DNA from: Vibrio marinisediminis
GTDB lineage: Bacteria; Pseudomonadota; Gammaproteobacteria; Enterobacterales; Vibrionaceae
Length of the DNA stretch: 64,000 nt
Direction of reading: 5' to 3'
Assembly: GCF_014050145.1 (NCBI RefSeq)
Contig: NZ_JACFYF010000001.1
Span: forward strand, 372,001-436,000
The position numbers were made by a program, and so were the translations under genes. Positions within the stretch are counted from its first letter, which is position 1, and every line of letters starts with the position of its first letter. This document shows, in pieces, positions 18,691 through 28,877 of the stretch. Below the pieces are notes generated by a model that saw nothing but the letters and a program-made list of their open reading frames with translations, was not told the DNA's origin and made no database searches.

Positions 18691-18847
18691 TGTCGCCACC
18701 TCTTTGATCTCATTGGATTATTACTTTACCAATAGAAAAAAAGGATAAAACATCTCCAGCGTGATGACTGCCGCATTCAATCAAAAATTAAGTGCCAATG
18801 CGCATTTAGCATTACAGCGAGTGGATTCACAGGCACCGAAAACGCCC

Positions 18848-19681
18848 TTACAGCAAGCGTCTTCTTAACCCTGACTTCTCTAGGATCCGCGTCGTGATTT
18901 CCTCAACTGACAATGCCGAAGTATTGATGTATGGGATCGCTTCACGTCGAAACAGTGATTCCACACTCGACAGTTCAGCAAGGCACTGCTCTGTGCTGGC
19001 ATACTCACTCCCCGCCAATCGGTTCTCACGGATTTGCGTGAGTCGCTCAGGATCAATAGTTAAACCAAACAGTTTATGGCGATGAATCTCAAATTCAGGC
19101 AATAACCTTAAGCGCTTAATATCTTCTTCGATAAACGGGTAATTCACCACGCGCAAACCAAACTGCATCGCCATGTAAAGACTGGTTGGCGTTTTGCCAC
19201 TGCGCGATACACCCAGCAGAATAATATCGGCTTTCTCTAACCCTTTTAGGGTGATGCCATCATCATGTGCCAAGGTATATTCAATTGCCGCAATGCGGTC
19301 AAAATAGGTGTCAGAATCTTTGCCAACGCTGCGTGAGCGTTGCAGCTTAGGAACAGGCGCCATCTGAGTATCGTTTTGCACTTTTTGCACCAGACTTTCG
19401 ATCACATCATAACAATGCGCTGGTGAATCAAGCAGCATCGCTTTCAATTCAGGTAATACGATAGAAAAGAACACCAGCGGCTGTTGACCAGTTCTGAGAT
19501 ACGATGCTTCTACCTCTTTTAACAATTTTGCTAGTTTTTCTTCGCTCTCAACAAATGGGAATGTTTTTTCATTTGCAGTAAATGGAAATTGACCCAGAAC
19601 AACATGCCCTAACGTCTCACATGTTATGGCAGTTCCGTCAGAAACATAGAATACATCACGACTTTGACTATTGTTTTGCAT
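18848..19681 (-). CDS. ppsR: PEP synthase regulatory protein (kinase/pyrophosphorylase)
   Basis: 277 residues of the DUF299 family. The protein inactivates PEP synthase by ADP-dependent phosphorylation of a Thr and reactivates it by Pi-dependent dephosphorylation. The P-loop-like motif GVSRSGKT is at residues 157-164, and [15 protein letters not shown] is the conserved N-terminal stretch. It is divergent from ppsA across a 176-bp region, the standard arrangement for this pair. Confidence 0.96.
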   Translation of the reverse strand: MQNNSQSRDVFYVSDGTAITCETLGHVVLGQFPFTANEKTFPFVESEEKLAKLLKEVEASYLRTGQQPLVFFSIVLPELKAMLLDSPAHCYDVIESLVQKVQNDTQMAPVPKLQRSRSVGKDSDTYFDRIAAIEYTLAHDDGITLKGLEKADIILLGVSRSGKTPTSLYMAMQFGLRVVNYPFIEEDIKRLRLLPEFEIHRHKLFGLTIDPERLTQIRENRLAGSEYASTEQCLAELSSVESLFRREAIPYINTSALSVEEITTRILEKSGLRRRLL

Positions 19682-19857
19682 GTTTTATTTAAACTTTCAA
19701 AATTATTTGATTAGGATAGGGGCATAATACAAAAAAATGACCCGAGCAAACTATTACGCCGACCACAGCTTTGAACATTTGTTAAAATTTTTTCAGCTCC
19801 GACGTAAACGTTTGCCATAAAAACCCCTACACAAAAAGCTGCATTCTGGAGAAAGAC

Positions 19858-22230
19858 ATGCAAAACAATACTCTTTGGTTCAATGGCCTATCCATGGAAG
19901 ATGTTGATAAGGTTGGAGGTAAAAACGCATCACTCGGTGAAATGGTGTCTAACCTTTCTAAAGCCGGCGTTTCAGTACCTAACGGTTTCGCCACAACCTC
20001 TTATGCCTTTAACCAGTTTCTTGACCATGAAGGTCTCGACGAGCGTATTCATCTACTACTTGATGAGCTAGACGTCAGCGATGTTGATGCTCTACGAAAA
20101 ACTGGCGCAACAATCCGCCAATGGGTTTTAGATGCTCCTTTCCCAGCCGATCTTGAAAAAGACATTCGCGAGAATTACCAAGAACTGACAGCCGACAAGC
20201 CTGAACTGTCGGTTGCAGTTCGCTCTTCTGCAACTGCGGAAGATTTACCAGATGCTTCATTTGCCGGGCAACAAGAAACTTTCCTAAACGTGAAAGGTAT
20301 TGATGCGGTATTGGAAGCAACGAAACACGTTTACGCGTCACTGTTTAACGACCGTGCTATTTCATACCGTGTCCACCAAGGCTTTGACCACCGTGGCATC
20401 TCGCTATCTGCGGGCATTCAATGCATGGTGCGCTCAGACAAAGCCTCATCTGGCGTTATGTTTACCCTAGATACTGAGTCAGGCTTTGATCAAGTCGTGT
20501 TCATCACCTCTTCTTGGGGCTTGGGTGAGATGGTCGTGCAAGGCGCGGTTAACCCAGATGAGTTTTACGTTCACAAGCCAATGCTTGAAGCGGGTCAGCA
20601 TCCAATCGTTAAGAAAACCTTTGGTTCAAAATTGATCAAAATGATCTACTCACCAAACCCAGAAATTGGTAAGCAGGTTGATATCGTTGATACCGATGAG
20701 CAAGAGCGCAACCAGTTCTCTCTCAACGATGAAGAGATCAAAGAGCTAGCAAAACAAGCAATGATCATCGAGAAGCACTACCAGCGTCCGATGGATATTG
20801 AATGGGCAAAAGACGGTATTGATGGCCAAATCTACATCGTCCAAGCGCGCCCAGAAACTGTATGTTCGCAAAGCAACAAAAACGTAATTGAACGTTACGA
20901 GCTAAACAACAAAGCAGACGTACTGATCGAAGGTCGTGCTATCGGTCAACGTATCGGCAGCGGTCCTGTTCGTCGTGTCGATTCTTTAGACCAAATGTCA
21001 TTGGTTCAAGCAGGCGACATCTTAGTTACTGACATGACTGACCCAGATTGGGAACCAGTGATGAAGAAAGCGGCGGCAATTGTTACTAACCGTGGCGGTC
21101 GTACTTGTCACGCTGCAATCATCGCCCGTGAACTTGGCATTCCAGCAATTGTTGGCTGTGGCAACGCGACTGAACTACTGGCTGATGGCGCAACCGTCAC
21201 GGTTTCTTGTGCTGAAGGCGAGACTGGCTACGTTTACCAAGGCGAGTTGGAATTTGAAGTAAAACGTTCTTCCGTTGATGAGCTGCCACTGCTACCAACC
21301 AAAGTAATGATGAACGTGGGTAACCCAGACCGTGCATTCGACTTCGCGCAAATCCCGAACGAAGGTGTGGGCTTGGCTCGTTTAGAATTCATCATCAACA
21401 AAATGATTGGTATTCACCCGAAAGCACTGCTGAACTTCGACGCGCAAAGTGACGAGCTAAAAGCTGAAATCACCCAACGTATTCGCGGTTACAAAGACCC
21501 TGTTGATTTCTACGTCAGCAAACTAACGGAAGGTATTTCAACCATCGCAGCGGCTTTCTGGCCTAAGCGCGTGATTGTACGTATGTCTGACTTTAAGTCG
21601 AACGAGTACAGCAACCTTATCGGCGGTAAAGATTACGAACCACATGAAGAGAACCCAATGCTTGGTTTCCGTGGTGCTTCTCGTTACATCTCGCCAGATT
21701 TCGAAGAGTGTTTCGAGCTTGAAACGCGCGCTCTTAAGCGTGTACGCAACGAGATGGGCTTGAAGAACGTAGAAATCATGATCCCGTTTGTTCGTACTAC
21801 CGACGAAGCGGCTTCTGTTATCGACCTACTGGCTAAATTCGACCTACGCCGTGGCGACCAAGGTTTGAAAGTCATCATGATGTGTGAGCTGCCTTCAAAC
21901 GCTATCCTAGCGGAAGAGTTCCTCAAGCACTTTGATGGCTTCTCTATCGGTTCAAACGACATGACTCAGTTGACACTTGGTCTAGACCGTGACTCTGGCG
22001 ATGTCGCTTACCTATTTGATGAGCGTAACCCAGCAGTGAAAGCGATGTTGAAGATGGCCATTGACGCTGCAACTAAAGCTGGCAAGTACATCGGTATTTG
22101 TGGTCAAGGTCCTTCAGATCACGATGACTTAGCGCAATGGCTAATGGAGCAAGGCATCAACTCAGTGTCACTAAACCCAGATACTGTGATTGATACTTGG
22201 TTGAAGCTAAGCAAAGTGAATAACAAGTAA
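19858..22230 (+). CDS. ppsA: Phosphoenolpyruvate synthase
   Basis: 790 residues, full length. Converts pyruvate and ATP to PEP, AMP and Pi for gluconeogenesis. The ATP-grasp domain carries [27 protein letters not shown]. The swivelling domain has [18 protein letters not shown], holding the phosphorylated His and the Thr targeted by PpsR. The PEP-binding barrel includes [12 protein letters not shown] and [13 protein letters not shown] precedes the ATG by 8 nt. It is paired divergently with its own regulator. Confidence 0.97.
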   Translation: MQNNTLWFNGLSMEDVDKVGGKNASLGEMVSNLSKAGVSVPNGFATTSYAFNQFLDHEGLDERIHLLLDELDVSDVDALRKTGATIRQWVLDAPFPADLEKDIRENYQELTADKPELSVAVRSSATAEDLPDASFAGQQETFLNVKGIDAVLEATKHVYASLFNDRAISYRVHQGFDHRGISLSAGIQCMVRSDKASSGVMFTLDTESGFDQVVFITSSWGLGEMVVQGAVNPDEFYVHKPMLEAGQHPIVKKTFGSKLIKMIYSPNPEIGKQVDIVDTDEQERNQFSLNDEEIKELAKQAMIIEKHYQRPMDIEWAKDGIDGQIYIVQARPETVCSQSNKNVIERYELNNKADVLIEGRAIGQRIGSGPVRRVDSLDQMSLVQAGDILVTDMTDPDWEPVMKKAAAIVTNRGGRTCHAAIIARELGIPAIVGCGNATELLADGATVTVSCAEGETGYVYQGELEFEVKRSSVDELPLLPTKVMMNVGNPDRAFDFAQIPNEGVGLARLEFIINKMIGIHPKALLNFDAQSDELKAEITQRIRGYKDPVDFYVSKLTEGISTIAAAFWPKRVIVRMSDFKSNEYSNLIGGKDYEPHEENPMLGFRGASRYISPDFEECFELETRALKRVRNEMGLKNVEIMIPFVRTTDEAASVIDLLAKFDLRRGDQGLKVIMMCELPSNAILAEEFLKHFDGFSIGSNDMTQLTLGLDRDSGDVAYLFDERNPAVKAMLKMAIDAATKAGKYIGICGQGPSDHDDLAQWLMEQGINSVSLNPDTVIDTWLKLSKVNNK

Positions 22231-22281
22231 TATCGCTAAGTGATGACTGACGTATTAGCTTAAGCTGACACAACTCAATAC

Positions 22282-22312
22282 AAAGCCCCTGCATCGTCAG
22301 GGGCTTTTTGTT
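22282..22312 (+). terminator. Intrinsic terminator after ppsA
   Basis: AAAGCCCCTG-catcgt-CAGGGGCTTTTTG, 50 nt after the ppsA stop. Confidence 0.92.
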
Positions 22313-22318
22313 CGTTCA

Positions 22319-22798
22319 TTATTGAACGATTGTTTTTAAACCAAATATAGAGCTATCTGTATGAGATAATTCTCCATTATTGTCATATATGAATTTTCTG
22401 ATTTCACCTTTTGAGTCATACGATTCTATAGGTTTTCCTGTGTTGCCATAAACAATTGTAACTTCCGTTCCGTCGTATCCGATGAGGCCCGTATTTTCTC
22501 GTGCAATGATCAATCGATTGAAATCAATAGCGATATTGTCTGATGTTTTTAATACTCTTGTTATGTCAGCAGAGTTTTTTAGGTACTTAGATATAACCGA
22601 CACATCATCGCTTATACGACCATCATTAAACTTAATTATTGATGTATGCTCGTTTTGAATTATTTGAGTTCCATCAGAAAAAAAAGTTAGCCCGTTTTCT
22701 AAGATTATATTTGTGTCCGCTTTAGTTGGAAAACTCAACAAGCCACAACTAAGCACTGTATTTATTATTAATTGTACTAAAAGCTTCCTTCTATTCAT
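22319..22798 (-). CDS. AT-rich orphan, exported hypothetical protein
   Basis: 159 residues with AAGGAG six bases before the ATG and a signal peptide (LLVQLIINTVLSCGLLSFPTKADT). The mature part has short repeated turn segments (GYDGTEVTIVYGNTGKPI, SYDSKGEIRKFIYDNNGEL) that loosely recall YD/RHS-type repeats. Base composition is visibly more AT-rich than the flanking ppsA and def genes, which suggests recent acquisition. No family recognised. Confidence 0.6.
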   Translation of the reverse strand: MNRRKLLVQLIINTVLSCGLLSFPTKADTNIILENGLTFFSDGTQIIQNEHTSIIKFNDGRISDDVSVISKYLKNSADITRVLKTSDNIAIDFNRLIIARENTGLIGYDGTEVTIVYGNTGKPIESYDSKGEIRKFIYDNNGELSHTDSSIFGLKTIVQ

Positions 22799-23259
22799 GT
22801 TTTACTCCTTATCATTCAGTCTCCTGGACCTTCATTTCACACTTCTCTCAGCGGATAATCATAGTTTTATCAATGTGGCGTTCTACTCTGGTAGAGGGAT
22901 CCCCCCCTCTGAAACTTTCCATACATGACACTTAACCCCTGATAAATTTGCAATTAACACAAAACATCGCTTTGTATTTACATTGCCGATGAGTACGTAA
23001 TTTGATAGCTACAAATCAATCTTCTTGACTACTGTTTAGGAACAATCTTGGATAATGTTTGAGATTGTTGGTCGTTTAATACAAGTTTACTGAATGAGAA
23101 TCAATACCATCAATTGTATTTTCCAGCGAGGATCTAAATAGCAAGCCTCCCACCCATTCTTTATTTGCACTCGATTTTCAATTCAGTGATAAGACTCGAA
23201 ACAGACGACTTTCTTTTGCTTCATGATCCTACAACGTCTGTTTTTATGGAGAGCTGTAT
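22799..23259. other. Gene-poor interval upstream of the 82-residue gene
   Basis: No convincing reading frame. It holds the promoter side of the AT-rich orphan, a C7 tract around 22909, and a terminator-like stem ending just before the next ribosome site (listed separately). Unlisted small RNA is possible but unsupported. Confidence 0.5.
23199..23245 (+). promoter_or_regulatory. Terminator-like stem-loop just before a ribosome site
   Basis: AAACAGACG (23199-23207) pairs with CGTCTGTTT (23235-23243) around a 27-nt loop and is followed by five T. The Shine-Dalgarno GGAGAG of the next gene begins three bases later. It could be a leader attenuator or the 3' end of a small RNA. Confidence 0.4.
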
Positions 23260-23508
23260 ATGCGTATGCTGAAAATTGAAACTTTTGTCTATCAAAGTGG
23301 TGAACTTGTTGATGCGGTATCTGTGCCTTCAACATTAGCAAAGACGTTGATTAAACTATTGCCCAAAAACTTTGCGTCCCAATTTGAGGAAAATAGCGAA
23401 CAATTAGAGGCATTAATGTCCGCCATTTCTGCCCCAGAATTTACTGGGACGATCCTCGATATTACCGATAAAAAAGAAAACGAAAGAGTCGTTATTTCGA
23501 TTTCTTAA
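23260..23508 (+). CDS. Conserved small protein of unknown function (82 aa)
   Basis: 82 residues, with GGAGAG seven bases before the ATG. VSVPSTLAKTLIKLLPKNFASQ followed by ALMSAI and a C-terminal GTILDITDKKENERVVISIS resembles, at the pattern level, a short alpha/beta domain found in several bacterial proteins (PLSLAKxxLKxIP ... GxIxDIxxxDGxxVxI). That comparison is from memory. It lies 71 bp before def on the same strand, so the two may share a transcript. Confidence 0.72.
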   Translation: MRMLKIETFVYQSGELVDAVSVPSTLAKTLIKLLPKNFASQFEENSEQLEALMSAISAPEFTGTILDITDKKENERVVISIS

Positions 23509-23579
23509 CAAGAACTACTTGATCATCGATACAACAACATGATAAATCGACGCCTTCAGCTTAAAGACATTAGGTACAT

Positions 23580-24083
23580 ATGGCCGTTTTAGAAATACTC
23601 ACCGCACCAGATCCAAGGCTCAAAATTAAGGCTGAGAAGGTGCAAGACATTGAATCAATACAAACTCTTATCGACGACATGTTGGATACGCTATACGCCA
23701 CCGACAATGGTATTGGCTTGGCTTCCACTCAAGTCGGTCGAAAAGAGGCGGTAGTGATCATTGATCTTTCAGAAGATCGCAATGACCCATTGGTTCTGAT
23801 TAACCCTGAAGTCGTGAGCGGCAGCAACAAAGAGCTTGGTCAAGAAGGGTGTTTGTCTGTTCCTGATTACTATGCCGATGTAGAACGTTACACCTCTGTC
23901 GTTGTGACCGCACTCGATCGCCAAGGTAACCCAATTACTATTGAAAATGATGAGTTTCTTGCTATCGCAATGCAGCATGAGATTGACCACTTATCTGGTA
24001 ATTTGTTTATTGATTATCTATCACCACTCAAGCGCCAAATGGCGATGAAGAAAGTCAAAAAACACTTAAAAGCCAACGCGTAA
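23580..24083 (+). CDS. def: Peptide deformylase
   Basis: 167 residues. Removes the N-formyl group from nascent proteins using a bound metal. All three motifs are visible: GIGLASTQVG (44-53), EGCLS (89-93, metal-ligand Cys91) and QHEIDHLSG (His133 and His137 ligands, Glu134 base). In motif 1 the usual Ala-Ala/Pro is Ser-Thr, a mild variation. The fmt gene is not adjacent, so this is probably a second, dispersed copy rather than the fmt-linked one. Confidence 0.95.
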   Translation: MAVLEILTAPDPRLKIKAEKVQDIESIQTLIDDMLDTLYATDNGIGLASTQVGRKEAVVIIDLSEDRNDPLVLINPEVVSGSNKELGQEGCLSVPDYYADVERYTSVVVTALDRQGNPITIENDEFLAIAMQHEIDHLSGNLFIDYLSPLKRQMAMKKVKKHLKANA

Positions 24084-24116
24084 CCGCGACAAAGCTATCA
24101 GCTATAAGTGCTCCTT

Positions 24117-24146
24117 AAGCCCCTTTTAACAAGGGGCTTTGTTTTA
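24117..24146 (+). terminator. Intrinsic terminator after def
   Basis: AAGCCCCTT-ttaac-AAGGGGCTTTGTTTT, 34 nt past the stop. Confidence 0.9.
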
Positions 24147-24298
24147 TCTGTTTCTCAAAACATTCTTTGAAATCGCACTCTTTAGCGTGATTTTCCTCCG
24201 CTCCCAAACCTCAAGCTGTTTTTTTTCTTTCGAATTCACCTAGAATCTGGCTATACGCATACAAATAGATACGTTTGTTAGAAAGGTCTGGAAACACG

Positions 24299-25078
24299 AT
24301 GAAGAAACAAATTTCGATTGCTATTGTGAGTGCTCTTGCCTGTTCATCTGCCTTTGCCGATTTTGGCAAGGTCACCGCCACGCTTGATACTTTAGGCGAC
24401 ACAATCTCGGATGGTGCCAAAGAAGCTTGGGACAGTACCAAAAGCTTTTCAAAACAAGCTTGGCAAGACTTATCACACTGGTCCTCTGACGCTATCAATA
24501 CGTTAGGTGAATGGACCGATGCCAGCGTAGAGAAAAGCAAAGAGTGGCTCAATGCTGCTGAGGAAAAAATTGACGAACTCATTGAAGGCGATACCCCTGA
24601 AGAAGCCAGACAAGCTATCGATTTAATGGCCGAAACGGCGCTAGTGAAACTTTTTAACCAACAACCAAGCGCTAAAACCTTGTACGACAGCGCCTATGGC
24701 TACGCGGTTTTCGATTCACGAAAGTTCTCATTAATGTTTCACACCAACGCAGGCTCAGGCGTGGCAGTTGAGCGCGAGAGCGACAAACGTACCTACATGC
24801 GCATGTTTGGTGTTGGTGTCGCACTGGGTATTGGAGGCAAGTTCTACCAGCAAGTGGTGCTATTTGACTCTAAACAAGCATTCGATGGCTTTGTTGAAAA
24901 AGGTTGGGAAGCCGCAAGTGAAGCCTCGGTTGTCGCTGGAGACGAAGGTGAAGAGCTGGGCGCGCACTTTAACGGTGGCGTTGCAGTTTATCAGTTAGAC
25001 CCTAAAGGGTTGCTAATTGACGCTAACGTTTCTGGGTCAAAATATTGGGTTAATGAAGAACTAACCAACTCACAATAA
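24299..25078 (+). CDS. Exported SYLF/Ysc84 (DUF500) domain protein
   Basis: 259 residues from ATG 24299 (MKKQISIAIVSALACSSAFA, a signal peptide cut after AFA); an upstream in-frame TTG is less likely. A helical, Trp-rich region follows, with three WxxxxxxS-type repeats (AWDSTKSFSKQAW, WSSDAINTLGEW, SKEWLNAAEEK). The C-terminal SYLF-like barrel spans AKTLYDSAYGYAVFDSRKFSLMF, GSGVAVERESDKRTYMRM and HFNGGVAVYQLDPKGLLIDANVSGSKYW. SYLF domains bind lipid in eukaryotes, and bacterial members are exported with unknown role. Confidence 0.85.
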   Translation: MKKQISIAIVSALACSSAFADFGKVTATLDTLGDTISDGAKEAWDSTKSFSKQAWQDLSHWSSDAINTLGEWTDASVEKSKEWLNAAEEKIDELIEGDTPEEARQAIDLMAETALVKLFNQQPSAKTLYDSAYGYAVFDSRKFSLMFHTNAGSGVAVERESDKRTYMRMFGVGVALGIGGKFYQQVVLFDSKQAFDGFVEKGWEAASEASVVAGDEGEELGAHFNGGVAVYQLDPKGLLIDANVSGSKYWVNEELTNSQ

Positions 25079-25146
25079 GGTACGCATAACGAGAAATGTT
25101 AGCGTTGCTTGAAACGACAATTCAAAGATAAGGAGATCAAATAGGC

Positions 25147-25542
25147 ATGTCAGGAATCACCGAACTCGACCAACTACTCAAATCAATGCACCCTGCATTG
25201 TTGCAACCAGAGTTTGTCTTTTGCACCGTGTCAGGTGACTTAAGCCAATATGTTTTACTCAAGCCAATCGCGACATTTATCGAAGCAGAAGGCCTCACAT
25301 TGGTACTGGAAAAGTCCGTTGCTGAGAGCGCTGGGTTATCATTTGAGGGTGCTTTTAAACAAATCACCCTCACGGTACATTCCAGCCTTGAAGCTGTTGG
25401 CTTAACGGCAGCAGTTTCAACCAAACTTGCCGAAAAAGGCATCAGTGCCAACGTGATTGCGGCCTATTACCACGACCATATTTTTGTCCAATCAGCGAAG
25501 GCACAAGCGGCACTGGAAGCACTACAAGAGTTTTCAGCTTAA
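25147..25542 (+). CDS. ACT domain-containing protein
   Basis: 131 residues forming two ACT-like halves; the second reads ITLTVHSSLEAVGLTAAVSTKLAEKGISANVIAAYYHDHIFVQ. Stand-alone ACT proteins of this type bind amino acids or act as small regulators, and no enzyme domain is present. AAGGAG lies 11 bases before the ATG, a wide spacing. It follows the SYLF gene by 68 bp on the same strand. Confidence 0.85.
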   Translation: MSGITELDQLLKSMHPALLQPEFVFCTVSGDLSQYVLLKPIATFIEAEGLTLVLEKSVAESAGLSFEGAFKQITLTVHSSLEAVGLTAAVSTKLAEKGISANVIAAYYHDHIFVQSAKAQAALEALQEFSA

Positions 25543-25841
25543 AACTCAAGCTAGGTTTAACTTGCGCACCTATCTCACGGCAACATTCTGGTGCGCTCTC
25601 AACGACTCCTACCGAATCATCTGCTTTTTCTATCGACTCTAATTCAAGTTCTTGATTGCTTTGATGAATAGAAGCTCAATTGGCGCAATTGGTATATAAA
25701 CTGTCGTTATTTGCACTGTGGGAACAGCATTTTTTCAGTAACTTATAGCCCCTTAATTGCTGAAAGGATATCAGAACCATGGCCTTGACCACTCAGGCTA
25801 TCCAACTCATTTCTATTTGAAAGGTTTAAGAGCCCCATATT

Positions 25842-26840
25842 ATGAAATACCTCCTTCCTGTTGTTATCTCATCCGTTTTTATTGCTGCTCCTGTTTTGGG
25901 TGCATTGGCACCAGAACGCGGCTTCAGTGGCAATGTCACCGTGTTAACTGGGGTGACATCAAACACCAGCAATTTAAATGTTGAGCAAGACAGAATACAA
26001 AGTGAGTCTGATTTGGCTTCCTCTGGTAGCGGGGAAGTCGATGCTGTTGCTGGTTTGTTAGGGGCAGTCCAATATACATTTGGGGATTCACTCAATAAGC
26101 AATTCTTTATGGGAACGTCGAGGGACGATATTGTCACCGGTTCATTAGCCTTTGAAATTGGTTATCGACAGCAATTAGCCAACGGCACAATAATTGACGT
26201 GGCAGTACTGCCAACGCTGATTTCAGGAGACGTATGGGATGACCCGTACGCGATCAATGAAGAGAGAAAAGAGACCGACCTAACTGGCAATGTTCTTCGC
26301 CTGCAAGTTTCTAACGTGGCAGGATCAAACTTTGATATTGACATGGCAGCCGGTCAATCTGATGTCGACAACGAACTATCTGGGACAAAGGGGACAAACC
26401 TTACCGAGCAAGATCAGGAACTGTTAAAAAGAGAACGAGAATATTTCTACTTTAAAACGGGCTACCGCTATTTCCTAGAAGATCACAAAGCACTTCTTAT
26501 TCCTTCATTAAATGTATTTACCTCTGATTCCGAAGGCGAAGCACTCTCATTTGTCAGTTTCGGTGGTGAAGTAAGCTATGCACGTCAAATCAACAAACAC
26601 GGCTTTGTGTTGACGGCAAGCGTAGCGAAACGAGATTATGATGCGGAGAATCCAATTTTTAATCAAACTCGAAAAGACAAAGAGTATGGTGTTTTTTTAG
26701 CGTATGAGTATGCTGGAATCATGGGCTATGAAAATTGGTCTTTTGTTTCTTTAGTCGGTGCCAATACAACTCAGTCAAACATCGACTATTACACTGCCGA
26801 ACAGTATGTCGTTTCTTTGGGTTTAGATTATAAATTCTAA
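25842..26840 (+). CDS. DUF2860 family outer-membrane-like protein
   Basis: 332 residues with a signal peptide (YLLPVVISSVFIAAPVLGA) and a beta-strand-rich body ending in YVVSLGLDYKF. A terminal Phe in this context is typical of BAM-inserted barrels. The start LAPERGFSGNVTVLTGVTSNTSNLN and the RYFLEDHKALLIPSLNVFTSDSEG segment match the Vibrio/Shewanella DUF2860 family as I remember it. Function is unknown. A 299-bp gap without genes precedes it. Confidence 0.82.
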   Translation: MKYLLPVVISSVFIAAPVLGALAPERGFSGNVTVLTGVTSNTSNLNVEQDRIQSESDLASSGSGEVDAVAGLLGAVQYTFGDSLNKQFFMGTSRDDIVTGSLAFEIGYRQQLANGTIIDVAVLPTLISGDVWDDPYAINEERKETDLTGNVLRLQVSNVAGSNFDIDMAAGQSDVDNELSGTKGTNLTEQDQELLKREREYFYFKTGYRYFLEDHKALLIPSLNVFTSDSEGEALSFVSFGGEVSYARQINKHGFVLTASVAKRDYDAENPIFNQTRKDKEYGVFLAYEYAGIMGYENWSFVSLVGANTTQSNIDYYTAEQYVVSLGLDYKF

Positions 26841-27057
26841 CTTCGAACCTTAGACTTACCATTGCTAATGACGGCTAATGAGTCAGTCCAATCCACAACC
26901 ATCAAGTACTTTCTACGAGCAAGAGTGATCGGTGCGATAATCTCGCCAATATTGGAGAAGAAAATCTCTTTTATCTTGCTCTTTGGTACGTTTTCTCGCT
27001 ATCTATGGTTATTGCGTATAGAAATAACTGAACGGACGCACTAGCTAGCGAGTATTT

Positions 27058-28074
27058 ATGGCAACGGACTACAGTACCCAACTCCCCATTTTTTGGTTCA
27101 ACATTCTAGATTCAGCGATACAAGATAAGATCGAAAACAGTGCAGATATATGGGGGGGAGACATTCAATACGCCGCGTTATGCGCAGCTGATTCGATCTC
27201 AGTATACCAAGTCGAGCTCGCGGTTACTCAGTACTATCAGCGCTATGGTGCTGATCTTGTTGATCTCCTCAACCGCGCTGGTGACGCTTTTGATGAACTG
27301 GAAATAGGCGCACCAGTACTCGCCATTCTCACCGCACCCACACTCGGTTCTTTTTGCGACTTGTTATGTCGATACTCAGTCCATATTCACCCGTTGTTAA
27401 AAATTTTCAGTCGAGAGACAGAAAAGGGAGAATTAGAACTCTGGGTCGTCACCCATGAGTTTGCTGATGAAATCACCTTAGCGATTCATTTGAGTCTAGG
27501 GCTCTATTTAAGCGTTATCCTCAAGCTTATTCGACGCTATTTAAAAGCCCCAAAGCTATGTTTGCCTGTGCATATCAATAAGATCACCATAGGGGAAGAA
27601 GTGACTGCAGTATTCGAACAAGTATTCAATATTGAACTCAAGCAAGGTTACCCAGCTAGATACTTTCTCTTCAGCAAGGAACTTATCGACAAAGTACACC
27701 GCCAAACGAACCCCGAACTCCACGAACAGCTGAAAATATTGGCAGAAAAACAAACTACAAATACATTAGAAAATAGTATTATTTTCAAAGTTAATGACGT
27801 ATTTAAACGCAAACAAGTAACCGATATCACCTTAGAGAAGGTGGCTCTAGAACTCTATATGAGTGCCCGAACGTTAAATCGAAAACTACAACAACAAGGC
27901 GTCAGTTTTCGACGCCTTTATGACAAGTACCGCTTAGAACAAAGCCTGAAAATGCTCAATCAACAAAATGCGAGCGTCACCCACATCGCCCACGAAATGG
28001 GATTTTCTGACTCAAGCGCCTTTAGTCGAGCATTTAAACGTTGGACTGGCGACTCACCAAAGAAAATTGGCTAA
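27058..28074 (+). CDS. AraC family transcriptional regulator (OruR/ArgR-like N-terminal domain)
   Basis: 338 residues. The N-terminal about 220 resemble the AraC-type arabinose-binding-like domain of the OruR/TetR-unrelated group (GAPVLAILTAPTLGSFCDLLCRYSVHIHPLL). The C-terminal double HTH is clear: ITLEKVALELYMSARTLNRKL and VTHIAHEMGFSDSSAFSRAFKRWTG. The Shine-Dalgarno is weak. It lies 217 bp after the DUF2860 gene, which may be its target; this is positional only. Confidence 0.88.
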   Translation: MATDYSTQLPIFWFNILDSAIQDKIENSADIWGGDIQYAALCAADSISVYQVELAVTQYYQRYGADLVDLLNRAGDAFDELEIGAPVLAILTAPTLGSFCDLLCRYSVHIHPLLKIFSRETEKGELELWVVTHEFADEITLAIHLSLGLYLSVILKLIRRYLKAPKLCLPVHINKITIGEEVTAVFEQVFNIELKQGYPARYFLFSKELIDKVHRQTNPELHEQLKILAEKQTTNTLENSIIFKVNDVFKRKQVTDITLEKVALELYMSARTLNRKLQQQGVSFRRLYDKYRLEQSLKMLNQQNASVTHIAHEMGFSDSSAFSRAFKRWTGDSPKKIG

Positions 28075-28197
28075 CCTATCAAGCATTTAAACTAACCGAC
28101 CACAGAGTTGTGTGACTTCACCTAGCTTGGTTTCAATTATTCCTTATCACAATACGCCTCCCCTTTGATTCTCAACAGAGAGAATCGAAGATTAATG

Positions 28198-28728
28198 CTA
28201 CTGGTAAGTACCGCGAATCGGATAATGGTTTGCTGGATTACGGATAAACCCAATGCCCGACAATAGGGTTTTCAGATCAGGTCGAGCGAAAGGTGCATTT
28301 GAAATATCGACGATTTGCACTTGCCCTTGATCATTCACAACGAACAAACCCGGTTCGGCAAATGGATGATCGGTTTCTTGCTCAGAGCGAGGGTTAGAAA
28401 TATACACGCCGAGTACTTTCATCTGCTCTACCGTTAAGCCATAAGCAATAGGGAATTGGAGTGTAAGATCCGCCATATGGGCACTCAACTGAGCATGGCT
28501 GTCTGCCGAAGCGGCAACCACATCAACACCCATCTCTATGAACTGCTCACGTAAGGTTTCAAGCTCTTTCAAATAACGAGTACACAGTGGGCAATGTTTA
28601 CCACGGTAGATCACCACTAGCCGCCAGCTGGCGCCATCTTGAGGTTGTCCAAGCTTGATGGTTGAACCCTCAAGAGTTGCTAACTCAATATCAGGAAAGA
28701 TCTCGCCCGCTTTAAATTTTGTTGTCAT
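28198..28728 (-). CDS. Peroxiredoxin-like (AhpC/TSA) protein
   Basis: 176 residues from the second of two adjacent ATGs, which sits six bases from GGAGGAG; the first is at 28731. The thioredoxin fold is marked by LVVIYRGKHCPLCTRYLKEL, where the peroxidatic position reads CPLC in a CxxC context, and by VDVVAASADSHAQLSAHM. A C-terminal resolving Cys is absent, so the CxxC pair may do both jobs. It probably reduces peroxides or acts as a thiol oxidoreductase in the cytoplasm. Confidence 0.88.
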   Translation of the reverse strand: MTTKFKAGEIFPDIELATLEGSTIKLGQPQDGASWRLVVIYRGKHCPLCTRYLKELETLREQFIEMGVDVVAASADSHAQLSAHMADLTLQFPIAYGLTVEQMKVLGVYISNPRSEQETDHPFAEPGLFVVNDQGQVQIVDISNAPFARPDLKTLLSGIGFIRNPANHYPIRGTYQ

Positions 28729-28877
28729 CATCTGCTCCTCCGTTGCTAGCCCTTATTCAACAGCCAGCAAACGACGATTGGCTCTCTATATACTGCAATA
28801 AAGCATAGCTTAAGTTTGAAAGCCAATACTCAAATACCCAGTGACACCGACATCTGCGGTATCACTGTTACCAAAGA

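Noticed and set aside
28167-28186. Hairpin GATTCTC/GAGAATC as a terminator
   Set aside because: Seven-bp stem and no T-run in either direction; too weak to call.
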